From: Burkholderia cepacia
GTDB taxonomy: Bacteria > Pseudomonadota > Gammaproteobacteria > Burkholderiales > Burkholderiaceae
Direction: 5' to 3'
Assembly: GCF_001718835.1 (NCBI RefSeq)
Contig: NZ_CP013444.1
Span: forward strand, 2,480,001 to 2,544,000
Length of the DNA stretch: 64,000 nt
The position numbers and the translations under genes were made by a program. The notes under the pieces were generated by a model that did no database searches, had not been told where the DNA came from, and was given only the letters and a program-made list of their open reading frames with translations. Shown piece by piece: positions 33,129-41,741 of the stretch. Positions within the stretch are counted from its first letter, which is position 1; every line of letters starts with the position of its first letter.

Positions 33129-34568
33129 ATGAAAAACCACTTCGAGCCCACTCCGCGCAAGACCCGTCTCCATGCGTGCGCGACGCTGCTGCTGTCGCTT
33201 GCGGCCGCGCCCGCGTTCGCGCAACCCGCATCGCCCGCAGCCGAGCCGGCCGCCGCCGCGCCCGCTCCCACCGGCTTGCGGGAACGCTCGAACCTGCTCG
33301 GCAACATGGGCGGCCTGCGCGACGTGCTCGGCGACCACGGCATCACGCTGAGCCTGCAGGAGACCAGCGAGTACCTGTACAACACGTCGGGCGGCACGGG
33401 GCGCGGCGGCGCCTACCAGGGGCTCACGCAATTCGGCTTCAACGTCGACACCGGCAAGGCGATCGGCCTGCCGGGCGGCACGTTCAACGTGTCGGCGCTG
33501 CAGATTCACGGCACCAACCTCACGCAGCGCTATCTGCAGACGCTGCAGACCGCGACCGGCATCGAGGCGAATTCGACCACGCGCCTGTGGGAGCTCTGGT
33601 ACCAGCAGTCGCTGCTCGACGACAAGGTCGACGTGAAGGTCGGCCAGCAGAGCGTCGACCAGGAATTCATGGTGAGCCAGAACGCGTCGACCTTCATGAA
33701 CGCCACGTTCGGCTGGCCCGTGCTGCCGTCGACCGATCTGCCGGCCGGCGGCCCCGCGTATCCGCTGTCGTCGCTCGGCGTGCGGCTGCGCGTGAAGCCG
33801 GCCGATGCGTGGACCGCGATGGTCGGCGTGTTCGACGGCAACCCGGCCGGCCGCACCGACGGCGATGCGCAGGTGCTGAACGCGCACGGCACCAACTTCA
33901 ACCTGCGCAGCGGCGCATTCGTGATCGGCGAAGTGCAGTATGCGCTGAACGCGCCGCCCGCCGATCCGAAAGCGCCGCAGCCGGCCGGCCTGCCGGGCAC
34001 GTACAAGCTCGGCGTCTGGTATCAGTCGCAGCATGCGAACGATCCGCGCTACGGCACCGACGGCCTGTCGCTCGCGAATCCGGCGAGCAACGGCATGCCG
34101 GCTGCGCATCGCGGCAACTACGGGTTCTACGCGGTCGCGGACCAGATGGTGTGGCGGCCCTCGGCCGACAGCCCGCGCTCGGTCGGCGTGTTCGCGCGCG
34201 TGATGGGTGCGCCGGGCGATCGCAATATCGTCGATTTCGCCGCCAACGCTGGCGTGACGCTGAAGGCGCCGTTCAAGGGACGCGACAACGACGTCGCGGG
34301 GCTCGCGGTCGGCTACGCGAAGATCGGCTCGCATGCGCGCGGCCTCGACGGCGACACCGGCGCGTACACGACACCCGACTATCCGGTGCGCCGTGCGGAG
34401 ACGGTCGTCGAGGCGACCTACCAGTACCAGGTCACGCCGTGGTGGCAATGGCAGGCCGACCTGCAGCACTTCTTCCGTCCGGGCGGCGGCATCCCGAACC
34501 CGAACGCGGCCGGGGCACGCATCGGGGACGAAACGGTGGTGGGCGTGCGCACGACGATCACGTTCTGA
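33129..34568 (+). CDS. OprB-family carbohydrate-selective porin (479 aa)
   Basis: Signal peptide ends near AFA-Q (about residue 33), followed by an Ala/Pro linker and the barrel. GDHGITLSLQETSEYLYNTS, LWELWYQQSLLDDKVDVKVG and the terminal TVVGVRTTITF (aromatic last residue) fit OprB porins, which admit sugars through the outer membrane. The neighbouring convergent trehalase suggests sugar use as a shared theme, but they are on opposite strands. The start MKNHFEPT is chosen because the signal peptide follows directly. Confidence 0.88.
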   Translation: MKNHFEPTPRKTRLHACATLLLSLAAAPAFAQPASPAAEPAAAAPAPTGLRERSNLLGNMGGLRDVLGDHGITLSLQETSEYLYNTSGGTGRGGAYQGLTQFGFNVDTGKAIGLPGGTFNVSALQIHGTNLTQRYLQTLQTATGIEANSTTRLWELWYQQSLLDDKVDVKVGQQSVDQEFMVSQNASTFMNATFGWPVLPSTDLPAGGPAYPLSSLGVRLRVKPADAWTAMVGVFDGNPAGRTDGDAQVLNAHGTNFNLRSGAFVIGEVQYALNAPPADPKAPQPAGLPGTYKLGVWYQSQHANDPRYGTDGLSLANPASNGMPAAHRGNYGFYAVADQMVWRPSADSPRSVGVFARVMGAPGDRNIVDFAANAGVTLKAPFKGRDNDVAGLAVGYAKIGSHARGLDGDTGAYTTPDYPVRRAETVVEATYQYQVTPWWQWQADLQHFFRPGGGIPNPNAAGARIGDETVVGVRTTITF

Positions 34569-34585
34569 CGCACGCCGGATGCAAA

Positions 34586-34625
34586 CACGGGCCGGACGGC
34601 CGCTCGCGCGACAGTCCGGCCCGTG
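34586..34625. terminator. Bidirectional hairpin terminator between porin and trehalase genes
   Basis: A 12-base perfect stem, CACGGGCCGGAC at 34586-34597 with GTCCGGCCCGTG at 34614-34625, sits between the two convergent genes. It is followed by CGTTTCTC on the plus strand and by GTTTGC on the minus strand, so it can stop both transcripts. Confidence 0.75.
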
Positions 34626-34665
34626 CGTTTCTCTCGCGATGCGAGCGCGTGGCCCGTGCCGCGCG

Positions 34666-36336
34666 TCACTCCCCGTACAGCCCGAGCAGCTTCAGCGTGA
34701 CGCCGTTGGTCCAGCCGAAGCCGTCCTGCAGCGGATATTCGCCGCCCCCGCCGCCGCCCGTGCCGGCGCCTTCGACCACGTACTTCTCGACGAGCTTGCC
34801 TTCGGTCGCATACACGTGCTTCACGTCGGACAGGAAACGCGTGCCGATGTCCTTCGCGAGCGCCGGTTCGCCGTAGCGCCGCAGCCCGTCGATCGCGATC
34901 CACTGCAGCGGCGCCCAGCCGTTCGGCGCGTCCCACTGCTGCCCCGTGTTCTCGGTGGTCGTCGCGAGGCCGCCCGGCTGCAGCAGCGTCTTGCGCACCT
35001 CGCGCGCGGTCGCCTTCGCGCGCTCGGGCCACGCCACGCCCGCGAACAGCGGATACAGCGCGGCGGCCGTCACGGCGTCGCGCGGCTTGCGCAGCTGCCA
35101 GTCGTAGTCGCCGTAGTAGCCGCGACGGTTCCACAGATAGCGGTTGATCGCGGCCGCACGCCGCGCCGCGCGCCCGGAAAAATCGGTCACGCAGGCCACG
35201 TCGCGCGCGACCGTGCAGCCCTTCACGATCGTCGTCTCGAGATGGAACATCAGGCTGTTCAGGTCGACCGGCACGATCGACGTCGTACGGATCGTCGCGA
35301 GCGTCTTGCCGTCGCCGAACCAGCGCGAGCTGTAGTCCCAGCCGCTTTCGGCACCCGCGCGCAGGTCGCGGTAGACCTCGTTCGCCGGACGCCCCGGCGC
35401 CGACTTCGCGGTCGTCACGTCCTCGAGATACGACTCGTCGCGCGGCGTATCGCTCGCATCCCAGTAGCGGTTCAGCACCGCGCCGTCGGGCATCGCGACC
35501 ACATTGCGCGCGGCCTGCCCGCGCGGCGTCGTGGTTTCGCCCTGCATCCAGTACGCGTGCTCCTTGCGCAGTTCCGGCAGGTATTTCTGGTAGACCTTGT
35601 CGCCTTCGGCCTGTGCGGCGAGCGTGACCATGTATGCGAAGAACGGCGGCTGCGAGCGGCTCGCGTAGTACGTGCGATTGCCGTTCGGGATGTGCCCGAT
35701 CGTGTCGATCAGGTGGGCGAAGTTGTCGAGCATGTCGTCGACGAGATCCTCGCGGCCCGACACCTGCAGCCCGAGCATCGTGAAATAGGTATCCCAGTAG
35801 TAGCCTTCGCGGAAGCGGCCGCCCGGCACGACATACGGCTTCGGCAGCGGGATCAGCGAACTGTACGGCGGCACCGTCGTGCTCGACCGCGTGAGTTGCG
35901 GCCACAGCCAGTCGATGTGCTGGCGCAGCGTCTGGTTCGGCGGCGGTGTCACGCCGCCTTCCGGGGGCGGCGTGAAATGCTGGCCGACGAACGCCTTCAG
36001 CGAGAAGCCCGGCTGCGATTTCTGTTGCTGATACAACTGCAGGATCGTCGCGGGATCGCTGTCGGGCGTGGCGTCGACGAAGGTCTTCTGGTCGGGATAG
36101 ATCTGCGCGGTCTGCACCGCGACGAACAGGTCGCCGTAGAGCTGGCTCGGCGGCGGCAGCACCGCATTCGCCGCCGGCAATACGGACTGGACGGCGGCCC
36201 GGTTCGCGTTGTCGGCCTGCGCGGCGCAGCCGGCAACGGCGAGATACATAACGGCCAGCGCGGCGGCCCAGCGGATGCGCCGCGCCGGCGGCGCGAGCGG
36301 CGATGATGCAATCGGTGCGGCACGACGTGACGTCAT
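34666..36336 (-). CDS. treA: Alpha,alpha-trehalase, periplasmic or lipoprotein (556 aa)
   Basis: GH37 enzyme splitting trehalose to two glucose. Both family signatures are present: PGGRFREGYYWDTY (171-184) and QWDAPNGWAPLQW, plus the Gly-rich GAGTGGGGGGEYPLQDGFGW end. The N-terminus is a secretion signal ending AVAGC (Cys37), a possible lipobox, so the enzyme may be an anchored lipoprotein rather than free in the periplasm. It converges with the OprB-type porin gene. Confidence 0.95.
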   Translation of the reverse strand: MTSRRAAPIASSPLAPPARRIRWAAALAVMYLAVAGCAAQADNANRAAVQSVLPAANAVLPPPSQLYGDLFVAVQTAQIYPDQKTFVDATPDSDPATILQLYQQQKSQPGFSLKAFVGQHFTPPPEGGVTPPPNQTLRQHIDWLWPQLTRSSTTVPPYSSLIPLPKPYVVPGGRFREGYYWDTYFTMLGLQVSGREDLVDDMLDNFAHLIDTIGHIPNGNRTYYASRSQPPFFAYMVTLAAQAEGDKVYQKYLPELRKEHAYWMQGETTTPRGQAARNVVAMPDGAVLNRYWDASDTPRDESYLEDVTTAKSAPGRPANEVYRDLRAGAESGWDYSSRWFGDGKTLATIRTTSIVPVDLNSLMFHLETTIVKGCTVARDVACVTDFSGRAARRAAAINRYLWNRRGYYGDYDWQLRKPRDAVTAAALYPLFAGVAWPERAKATAREVRKTLLQPGGLATTTENTGQQWDAPNGWAPLQWIAIDGLRRYGEPALAKDIGTRFLSDVKHVYATEGKLVEKYVVEGAGTGGGGGGEYPLQDGFGWTNGVTLKLLGLYGE

Positions 36337-36503
36337 GACGTGTCCCCTCCTTTCGATGGTGAGTGGGTCGGCACGAGGTCTCGTTCGCGCGGTGCGTCCG
36401 ATTCGATGGCCGTCGATCGAAGCGCGTCGTTATGTGCGCCCGACTTTCGCACGAAACGCGCGCGTCATGCAAGCGACGCGTCACCCGGTTCGTGCCATTC
36501 GTG

Positions 36504-37112
36504 TCATTCGCGCAGATAGCCGCGCACCGCGCGCCACACGCGCGCGTCGAGCGCGGCCGCATCGGTCTCGCCGCGCTGGCCCGCCGCGTCGACGAGGCCC
36601 TTGATCATCGCGAGCAGATCGTGCGCGACGACTTCCGGCGCCGCGAGCCGCGGCGCGTCGTCCCGGCCGAACGCGAGCAGCACCGCCGCATGGATGCGGT
36701 CCGTGACCCGCTGCGCCTGCGCGCCGAGCGGCAGGCGCGCCTCCTCGAAGTCGATCAGCCGCGCGAGCGCCGGACGGCGCAACTGATGCGCGACCGCCGC
36801 GCGCACCAGCGCATGCAGGATCGCATCGCACGACGGCAACGACGCCGCGCGCGCGACGTCGTCGAGCAGCGCCGCGCTTTCGCGTTCGGCGAGCGCGGCG
36901 GTCAACGCGTCGCGATTCGGGAAGTACTGATAGAGCGAGCCGATGCTGACGCCCGCATGCGCGGCGATCGCGTTGGTCGTGTAGCCGTCGAAGCCGTCGC
37001 GCTCGAGAATGCGCGCGGCCGCCTCGACGATTGCGTCGACGGTGGCCGCCGAGCGCTGCTGGCGCGGCGATTTGCGAGGAGCGAGCGGCGTTCGGGCAGG
37101 CGTGCGGGACAT
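36504..37112 (-). CDS. TetR-family transcriptional regulator (202 aa)
   Basis: N-terminal helix-turn-helix TNAIAAHAGVSIGSLYQYFP (about residues 48-67), then an all-helical ligand domain. The start MSRTPARTP at 37112 gives the usual TetR length; the longer open frame upstream carries no support. It is divergent from an MFS efflux gene and probably represses it through the operator-like repeats in the shared gap. Confidence 0.9.
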   Translation of the reverse strand: MSRTPARTPLAPRKSPRQQRSAATVDAIVEAAARILERDGFDGYTTNAIAAHAGVSIGSLYQYFPNRDALTAALAERESAALLDDVARAASLPSCDAILHALVRAAVAHQLRRPALARLIDFEEARLPLGAQAQRVTDRIHAAVLLAFGRDDAPRLAAPEVVAHDLLAMIKGLVDAAGQRGETDAAALDARVWRAVRGYLRE

Positions 37113-37261
37113 GGCGCGGAGGCGGATTGAGAATGCGAGTCGATGCTCACATTCTAGAAACGCGATTTCCACACCGTCAAACGGGATATTCGGGGGACGT
37201 TCGATGACCGCGCAACCATCGGCGCGCGCGCAAAGTCGTCTCTTCCGCGCGCCGCGCCGAA

Positions 37262-37296
37262 GGAACAACTGTTGCAACATTCGGAACAACCGTTGC
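37262..37296. promoter_or_regulatory. Tandem operator-like repeats between tetR and MFS genes
   Basis: GGAACAACTGTTGC at 37262-37275 recurs as GGAACAACCGTTGC at 37283-37296. Each contains the palindrome CAACnGTTG, and the copies are 21 bases apart, about two DNA turns. They lie 33 bases before the MFS start, a fitting place for TetR dimers to block transcription. Confidence 0.6.
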
Positions 37297-37329
37297 CGCG
37301 CGTGACGCGCCGGGAGCAAACGGTGCATA

Positions 37330-38745
37330 ATGGCGTCTTTACCGCGCGCCCAGCCCATGTCGCCCGTCTTTCTAGCACCGCTCATCGTTGCCTGTGCGTT
37401 GTTCATGGAAAGCGTCGACGCGAACATCATCGTCACCGCGCTGCCCGCGATGGCGAGGGACTTCGGGCACAGCCCCGTCACGTTGAACATTGCGATCACG
37501 GCCTATGTGGTCGGGCTCGGTGTATTCATTCCGATCTGCGGCTGGCTGGCCGACCGCTTCAGCGCACGCTCCGTGTTCCGCACCGCGATCGGCATCTTCG
37601 TCGTCGGCTCGCTGATGTGCGCGGCATCCAGTTCGCTCGGCGTGCTCACGTTCGCGCGCTTCATCCAGGGCGTCGGCGGCGCGATGATGGTGCCCGTCGG
37701 CCGCATCATCATTTTCCGCGCAGTGCCGCGCTCGGATCTCGTGCGCGCGATGAACTACCTCGCGATTCCCGCGCTGTTCGGGCCCACGGTCGGGCCGCTC
37801 GTCGGCGGCTTCATCACGACCTACCTGCACTGGCGGATGATCTTCTTCATCAACGTCCCGATCGGCATCTACGGGATCTACCTCGCGAGCAAGCACATCG
37901 CGAACACGCACGAGCCCGATCCGGGCCCGCTCGACTGGTTCGGCTTCCTGCTGTCGGCCAGCGGTGCCGCGCTGCTGCTGATGGGCCTCACGCTGATCGA
38001 CGGCGCGCTCACGTCACGCGCGAACGCGCTCGTCATGTGCGTGGCCGGCACCGTCCTGCTCGCGCTCTACGTGCCGTACGCGCGCCGCAAGGAACGCCCG
38101 GTGCTCGACCTCAGCTTCCTCAAGATCCCGACGTATCACGCGAGCGTCGTCGGCGGGTCGCTGTTCCGCATCGGCCTCGGCGCGGTGCCGTTCCTGCTGC
38201 CGCTCGCACTGCAGGAGGGGCTCGGCATGAGCGCGTTCCATTCGGGGCTCATCACGTGCGCGTCCGCGTTCGGCGGTGCGATGAGCCGCTCGACGGCCAC
38301 CCATACGCTGCGTCGCTTCGGCTTCCGCACGGTGCTGATCTACAACGCGGCCTTCGCGGGGCTCGCGATCGCCGCGTACGGCGTGTTCCATCCCGGCATG
38401 GCGACCTGGGCGATCTGGCTGATCGTGCTCGTCGGCGGCATCTTCCCCGCGCTGCAGTTCACGAGCCTGAACTCGATGATCTATGCGGACATCTCGCCGC
38501 GCGACGCGGGCCGCGCGACCAGCCTCGGCAGCGTCGTGCAGCAGATGTCGCTCGGCCTGGGCGTCACCGTCGCGGGGCTCGTGCTGCATCTGTCGCATTG
38601 GGCGCAGGGGCACAAGACGATGGTGTGGTCGGATTTCTGGCCCGCGTTCGTCGTGGTCGGGCTGTGCTCGTTCGCGTCGATTCCGATCACCCGGCGGCTG
38701 CCGCCCGGCGCCGGCGACGAAGTCGCGCGCGGCAGGCGCCAGTAG
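37330..38745 (+). CDS. MFS drug-efflux transporter, DHA2/EmrB type (471 aa)
   Basis: Fourteen-helix-type major facilitator: LFMESVDANIIVTALPAMAR in TM1, GWLADRFSARSVF (motif A) and QGVGGAMMVPVGR. Inner-membrane proton-driven export of toxic compounds is the family role; the substrate is unknown. An internal Met at residue 10 (MSPVFLAP) is a possible start. Divergent from the TetR gene, its probable regulator. Confidence 0.9.
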   Translation: MASLPRAQPMSPVFLAPLIVACALFMESVDANIIVTALPAMARDFGHSPVTLNIAITAYVVGLGVFIPICGWLADRFSARSVFRTAIGIFVVGSLMCAASSSLGVLTFARFIQGVGGAMMVPVGRIIIFRAVPRSDLVRAMNYLAIPALFGPTVGPLVGGFITTYLHWRMIFFINVPIGIYGIYLASKHIANTHEPDPGPLDWFGFLLSASGAALLLMGLTLIDGALTSRANALVMCVAGTVLLALYVPYARRKERPVLDLSFLKIPTYHASVVGGSLFRIGLGAVPFLLPLALQEGLGMSAFHSGLITCASAFGGAMSRSTATHTLRRFGFRTVLIYNAAFAGLAIAAYGVFHPGMATWAIWLIVLVGGIFPALQFTSLNSMIYADISPRDAGRATSLGSVVQQMSLGLGVTVAGLVLHLSHWAQGHKTMVWSDFWPAFVVVGLCSFASIPITRRLPPGAGDEVARGRRQ

Positions 38746-38782
38746 GAACAACGGTCGGGAATCGGCGGAAGAGGCGCGGCAG

Positions 38783-38838
38783 AAAAAAATCAGCGGACAT
38801 CCACACGGGGCCGGTGCACAGCCGCATGGATGTCCGCT
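38783..38838 (-). terminator. Strong intrinsic terminator for leftward transcription
   Basis: A 12-base perfect stem (AGCGGACATCCA at 38792-38803, TGGATGTCCGCT at 38827-38838) is followed, on the minus strand, by GATTTTTTTC (seven T at 38789-38783). On the plus strand no T run follows, so it serves leftward transcripts although both adjacent genes run rightward. Confidence 0.75.
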
Positions 38839-38960
38839 CAGGGCTACGGAGCGCTTAATGGGGGCAAGCACTCCGGATTCGCTTCCTGCGTGCCATGGAC
38901 ATATGTGCGTCGGAAGCAGAATCGGCGCGCACACTGCAGCGCGCTCTGGAATGCACTATA
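38783..38960 (-). ncRNA. Candidate minus-strand small RNA
   Basis: In the 345-base gap between two rightward genes, a leftward terminator stands without any leftward gene. On the minus strand a perfect TTGACA lies at 38983-38988 and TATAGT follows 21 bases later, a longer spacer than ideal. A transcript of roughly 150-180 bases ending at the terminator is possible. The promoter overlaps a small stem (CGCATCTG/CAGATGCG, 38976-39002). The rest of the gap, 38746-39090, shows no gene. Confidence 0.4.
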
Positions 38961-39090
38961 AGGAATCTTCGGCCGCGCATCTGTCAACGATTGTCAGATG
39001 CGGGGCGGATACGTTGCAGGCGCGCGTCGAGCGCGCGCGCCGCTTTCGCGCTAAAGTGGTTCCCGACCATCACTCCCGGCCGCCCTTCCG

Positions 39091-40302
39091 ATGCTTACGC
39101 TCTCGCCCGCCGCCGCCCGCGCCCTGCATCTCGCCGCGCAGGGCCTGCTGACACCGCCCCGCCGCAAGGCGACCAAATCCGACGTGCTCGACGCGATCCG
39201 CCGGATGGCGCAGCTGCAGATCGATACCATCCACGTCGTCGCGCGCAGCCCGTATCTCGTGCTGTTCAGCCGTCTCGGCGATTTCTCGCCCCAGTGGCTC
39301 GACGAGCATCTCGCCGAGGCGCGCCTGTTCGAATACTGGTCGCACGAAGCGTGCTTCCTGCCGGTCGAGCAGTTCGGCCTGATGCGCTACAAGATGCTCG
39401 ATCCGTCGGGGATGGGCTGGAAATACGCGGCCGAGTGGCATGCGCGGCATCGCGCCGACATCGAACGGCTGCTCGCGCGGATTCACGCGGACGGCCCGGT
39501 GCGCTCGGCGGACTTCGTCCGCGAGGATGGCGTGAAGGGCAACGGCTGGTGGGATCGCAAGCCGGAGAAGCGCCACCTGGAAGTGCTGTTCACGACGGGC
39601 GACCTGATGGTGTCGGAACGGCGCAATTTCCAGCGCGTGTACGACGTGCGCGAACGCGTGCTGCCCGGCTGGGACGACACGCGCGACCTGCCGCCGCGCG
39701 AAGCCGTGCTGCCCGCGCTGCTCGACTACACGTGCCGTGCACTCGGCGTCGTGCGCGCGGACTGGGTGGCCGACTACTATCGGCTGCCGCGCCGCTCGTA
39801 CCGCGCGGAGCTCGAACAGCTCGCCGACGCGGGCGACCTGATCCCGGTAGCGGTCGGCGACTGGAAGGAGCCGGCGTACGCGCACCATTCGCTGAACGCG
39901 CTATTGCCGGCCGCCGGGGCCGACACGCTGCGCTCGACGGTCACGACGCTGCTGTCGCCGTTCGACCCGGTCGTATGGGACCGGCGGCGTGCATCGACAC
40001 TATTCGGTTTCGATTACACGATCGAATGCTATACGCCCGAGCACAAGCGGCGTTATGGCTATTTCTGCCTGCCCGTGCTGCATCGCGGCCGGCTGGTCGG
40101 GCGCGTCGACGCGAAGGCGCATCGCGCGCAGCAGGTGTTCGAACTGAAGGCCGTGCATGTCGAGCCGGGCGTGCGGTTCGGCTCGGGGCTTGCGAGCGAC
40201 GTCGCGAAGGCGGTGAAGAAACTCGCGGCATGGCACGGCACGCCGGACGTCCGGGTCGGCAGCGCACCGCCGGAACTGGCGCGCGCGCTGGCGGGCGGCT
40301 GA
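39091..40302 (+). CDS. YcaQ/AlkX-like DNA glycosylase, winged-helix DNA-binding family (403 aa)
   Basis: HTH_42 (AlkZ/YcaQ) superfamily protein. The N-terminal IRRMAQLQIDTIHVVARSPY contains the Gln43-Ile-Asp45 motif, matching the Q-x-D catalytic motif of the E. coli YcaQ branch, which unhooks DNA interstrand crosslinks and removes bulky N-alkylated bases. LLSPFDPVVWDRRRASTLFG and HKRRYGYFCLPVLHRGRLVG are the conserved C-terminal blocks. Length is that of YcaQ. It stands alone; the gap upstream has no shared operon, and the palindromic element follows. Confidence 0.85.
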   Translation: MLTLSPAAARALHLAAQGLLTPPRRKATKSDVLDAIRRMAQLQIDTIHVVARSPYLVLFSRLGDFSPQWLDEHLAEARLFEYWSHEACFLPVEQFGLMRYKMLDPSGMGWKYAAEWHARHRADIERLLARIHADGPVRSADFVREDGVKGNGWWDRKPEKRHLEVLFTTGDLMVSERRNFQRVYDVRERVLPGWDDTRDLPPREAVLPALLDYTCRALGVVRADWVADYYRLPRRSYRAELEQLADAGDLIPVAVGDWKEPAYAHHSLNALLPAAGADTLRSTVTTLLSPFDPVVWDRRRASTLFGFDYTIECYTPEHKRRYGYFCLPVLHRGRLVGRVDAKAHRAQQVFELKAVHVEPGVRFGSGLASDVAKAVKKLAAWHGTPDVRVGSAPPELARALAGG

Positions 40303-40361
40303 CGCACGGCCGCGTCGTTGCAACGTCCGTTTCTCCGCTGCAACGACGATTTACCCGTACC

Positions 40362-40594
40362 AGGGTCTGTTTACATACGGAACGCGCATGCGAATGCCCG
40401 AAATCGCGCGACGCCGCCATACGGGCGATTTCGGGCATTCCCCTGGAATGGGTTTTCAATTTGGGGTTGCCACGAGAACGGCCGCTCGCCGCGTTGTGCT
40501 CCTTGCGAATACGTCCAGTATTCGCGGCGTCGCACGCCTCGCGAGCGGCCGTTCTCGTGGCAACGCATGCGCGTTCCGTATGTAAACAGGCCCT
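40362..40594. repeat. 233-bp multi-stem palindromic element
   Basis: Outer arms of 31 bases (40362-40392 and 40564-40594) are inverted copies with one difference (T at 40366 against G at 40590, a wobble pair in RNA). Inside are two perfect hairpins: 16 bp (40392-40407 with 40425-40440) and 24 bp (40466-40489 with 40541-40564), the second capped by an inner 8-bp stem (GCGAATAC/GTATTCGC, 40505-40525). The stems abut with almost no spacer, giving a three-way-junction shape. No coding frame makes sense. It ends on the stop codon of the phaC-like gene. It may be a MITE-like repeat, a structured RNA or a two-way terminator. Confidence 0.85.
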
Positions 40595-41714
40595 ACGCCT
40601 GCGCCGCGATCCACGCGGCGATGTCCGGCCACGCGTCCTTCAGCGTCCGCGAGCCCATGAAGAGGCCGATGTGCCCACCGGGCACGAGCCGGCTCGTCAC
40701 CTGCGCCGCGGGCGTGCCGAGATACTTGACCGCATCGAACACCTGCTCCGGCGTCGTGATGTCGTCGGCTTCGCCCGCGAGCAGGTAGACGGGACAGGTC
40801 ACGTCCTTCAGGTTCAGCGTGCGGCCGAGCGCGACGAACCTGCCCTTCGCGAGCCGGTTCTCCTTGAAGAGCTGCACGATCGCCTGCAGGTACCAGCGCC
40901 CGGGCAGGTCGATCGGACTTTCGTACCAGCTCGCGAACGCCTCCTGCTTGCGCAGGTAGTCCGGATCGTCGATGTGCTCGTACAGGTCGACGTGCTCGGC
41001 CAGGTAGTGCTGGTCCGGATGCATGTTCTTCCAGCCGCGCAGCATGAAGCGCCCGCGCATCAGCCCGCCGCCCATTTCCACGAGCTCGTCGTAGAACGAC
41101 GTCGGATACGTGTGCACCATCTGCCGGATCGGGCCGTTGCCCGCGTCGGTGTCGATCGGCGAACCCGCGAGCACGAGGCTCGCGACCTTGTGCGGAAAGC
41201 GCGCCGCGTACATCGCCGCCATCCAGCCGCCCTGGCACAGCCCGACGAAGTTGACGCGGCCGCCGAGCTCGTCGACGCAGACGTTCAGCTCCGCCAGGTA
41301 CTGGTCGATCTCGAGATCCTTCATGTCCTCGGTCGCCGATCGCCAGTCGGTCAGGTACAGGCGGCTCACGCCGTGCTCGCGCAGCGTCTGCATCAGGCTC
41401 TGGCCCGGCTGGTAGTCGGCGATCATCGCGCTGTGCCCGGCGTACGGCGCATCGACGATCGTCGGCAACCCGCGCGCCGCGCCGTCCGAATAGTCGCGAA
41501 AGATCATCGTGCGCAGTTCGAGCAGCGGCCGGTTCGCGGACGCCAGTGCCGGATGCATCTCGAAATGCAGCTTTTCCTCTTCGGCGAGGAAGCGCAGGTT
41601 GCGCGCGGTCAGTTCCGTGCCGGCCTCGAACATCGCGGTGGCGGCGGCCATCGGCCAGAAGATCGGCAGCGCGGGAATCGGGAACGGCACGCCGGCGGGC
41701 GGGGTACGAGTCAT
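40593..41714 (-). CDS. PhaC-like alpha/beta hydrolase (373 aa)
   Basis: Resembles short poly(3-hydroxyalkanoate) synthases and related hydrolases. The nucleophile elbow is FVGLCQGGWM (Cys160, a PHA-synthase lipase-like box), with AGEADDITTPEQ for the Asp and PGGHIGLFMG for the His of the triad. It is about the size of class III PhaC, but no PhaE partner is visible. It is followed leftward only by the palindromic element, and ackA-pta lie 27 bases upstream on the same strand, so all three likely form one operon handling acyl-CoA overflow. Exact reaction uncertain. Confidence 0.75.
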   Translation of the reverse strand: MTRTPPAGVPFPIPALPIFWPMAAATAMFEAGTELTARNLRFLAEEEKLHFEMHPALASANRPLLELRTMIFRDYSDGAARGLPTIVDAPYAGHSAMIADYQPGQSLMQTLREHGVSRLYLTDWRSATEDMKDLEIDQYLAELNVCVDELGGRVNFVGLCQGGWMAAMYAARFPHKVASLVLAGSPIDTDAGNGPIRQMVHTYPTSFYDELVEMGGGLMRGRFMLRGWKNMHPDQHYLAEHVDLYEHIDDPDYLRKQEAFASWYESPIDLPGRWYLQAIVQLFKENRLAKGRFVALGRTLNLKDVTCPVYLLAGEADDITTPEQVFDAVKYLGTPAAQVTSRLVPGGHIGLFMGSRTLKDAWPDIAAWIAAQA

Positions 41715-41741
41715 GGGTTCTCCGGAAGCGGAACGGGCGGT

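Noticed and set aside
40466..40564. Reading the 24-bp hairpin as a simple intrinsic terminator
   Set aside because: No T run follows on either strand, and the stem is embedded in a larger perfect outer palindrome, so terminator alone does not explain it.
40371..40585. Two 65-codon frames on opposite strands within the palindromic element
   Set aside because: They arise from the inverted repeats themselves and share the same terminal residues for that reason; no ribosome site or family.
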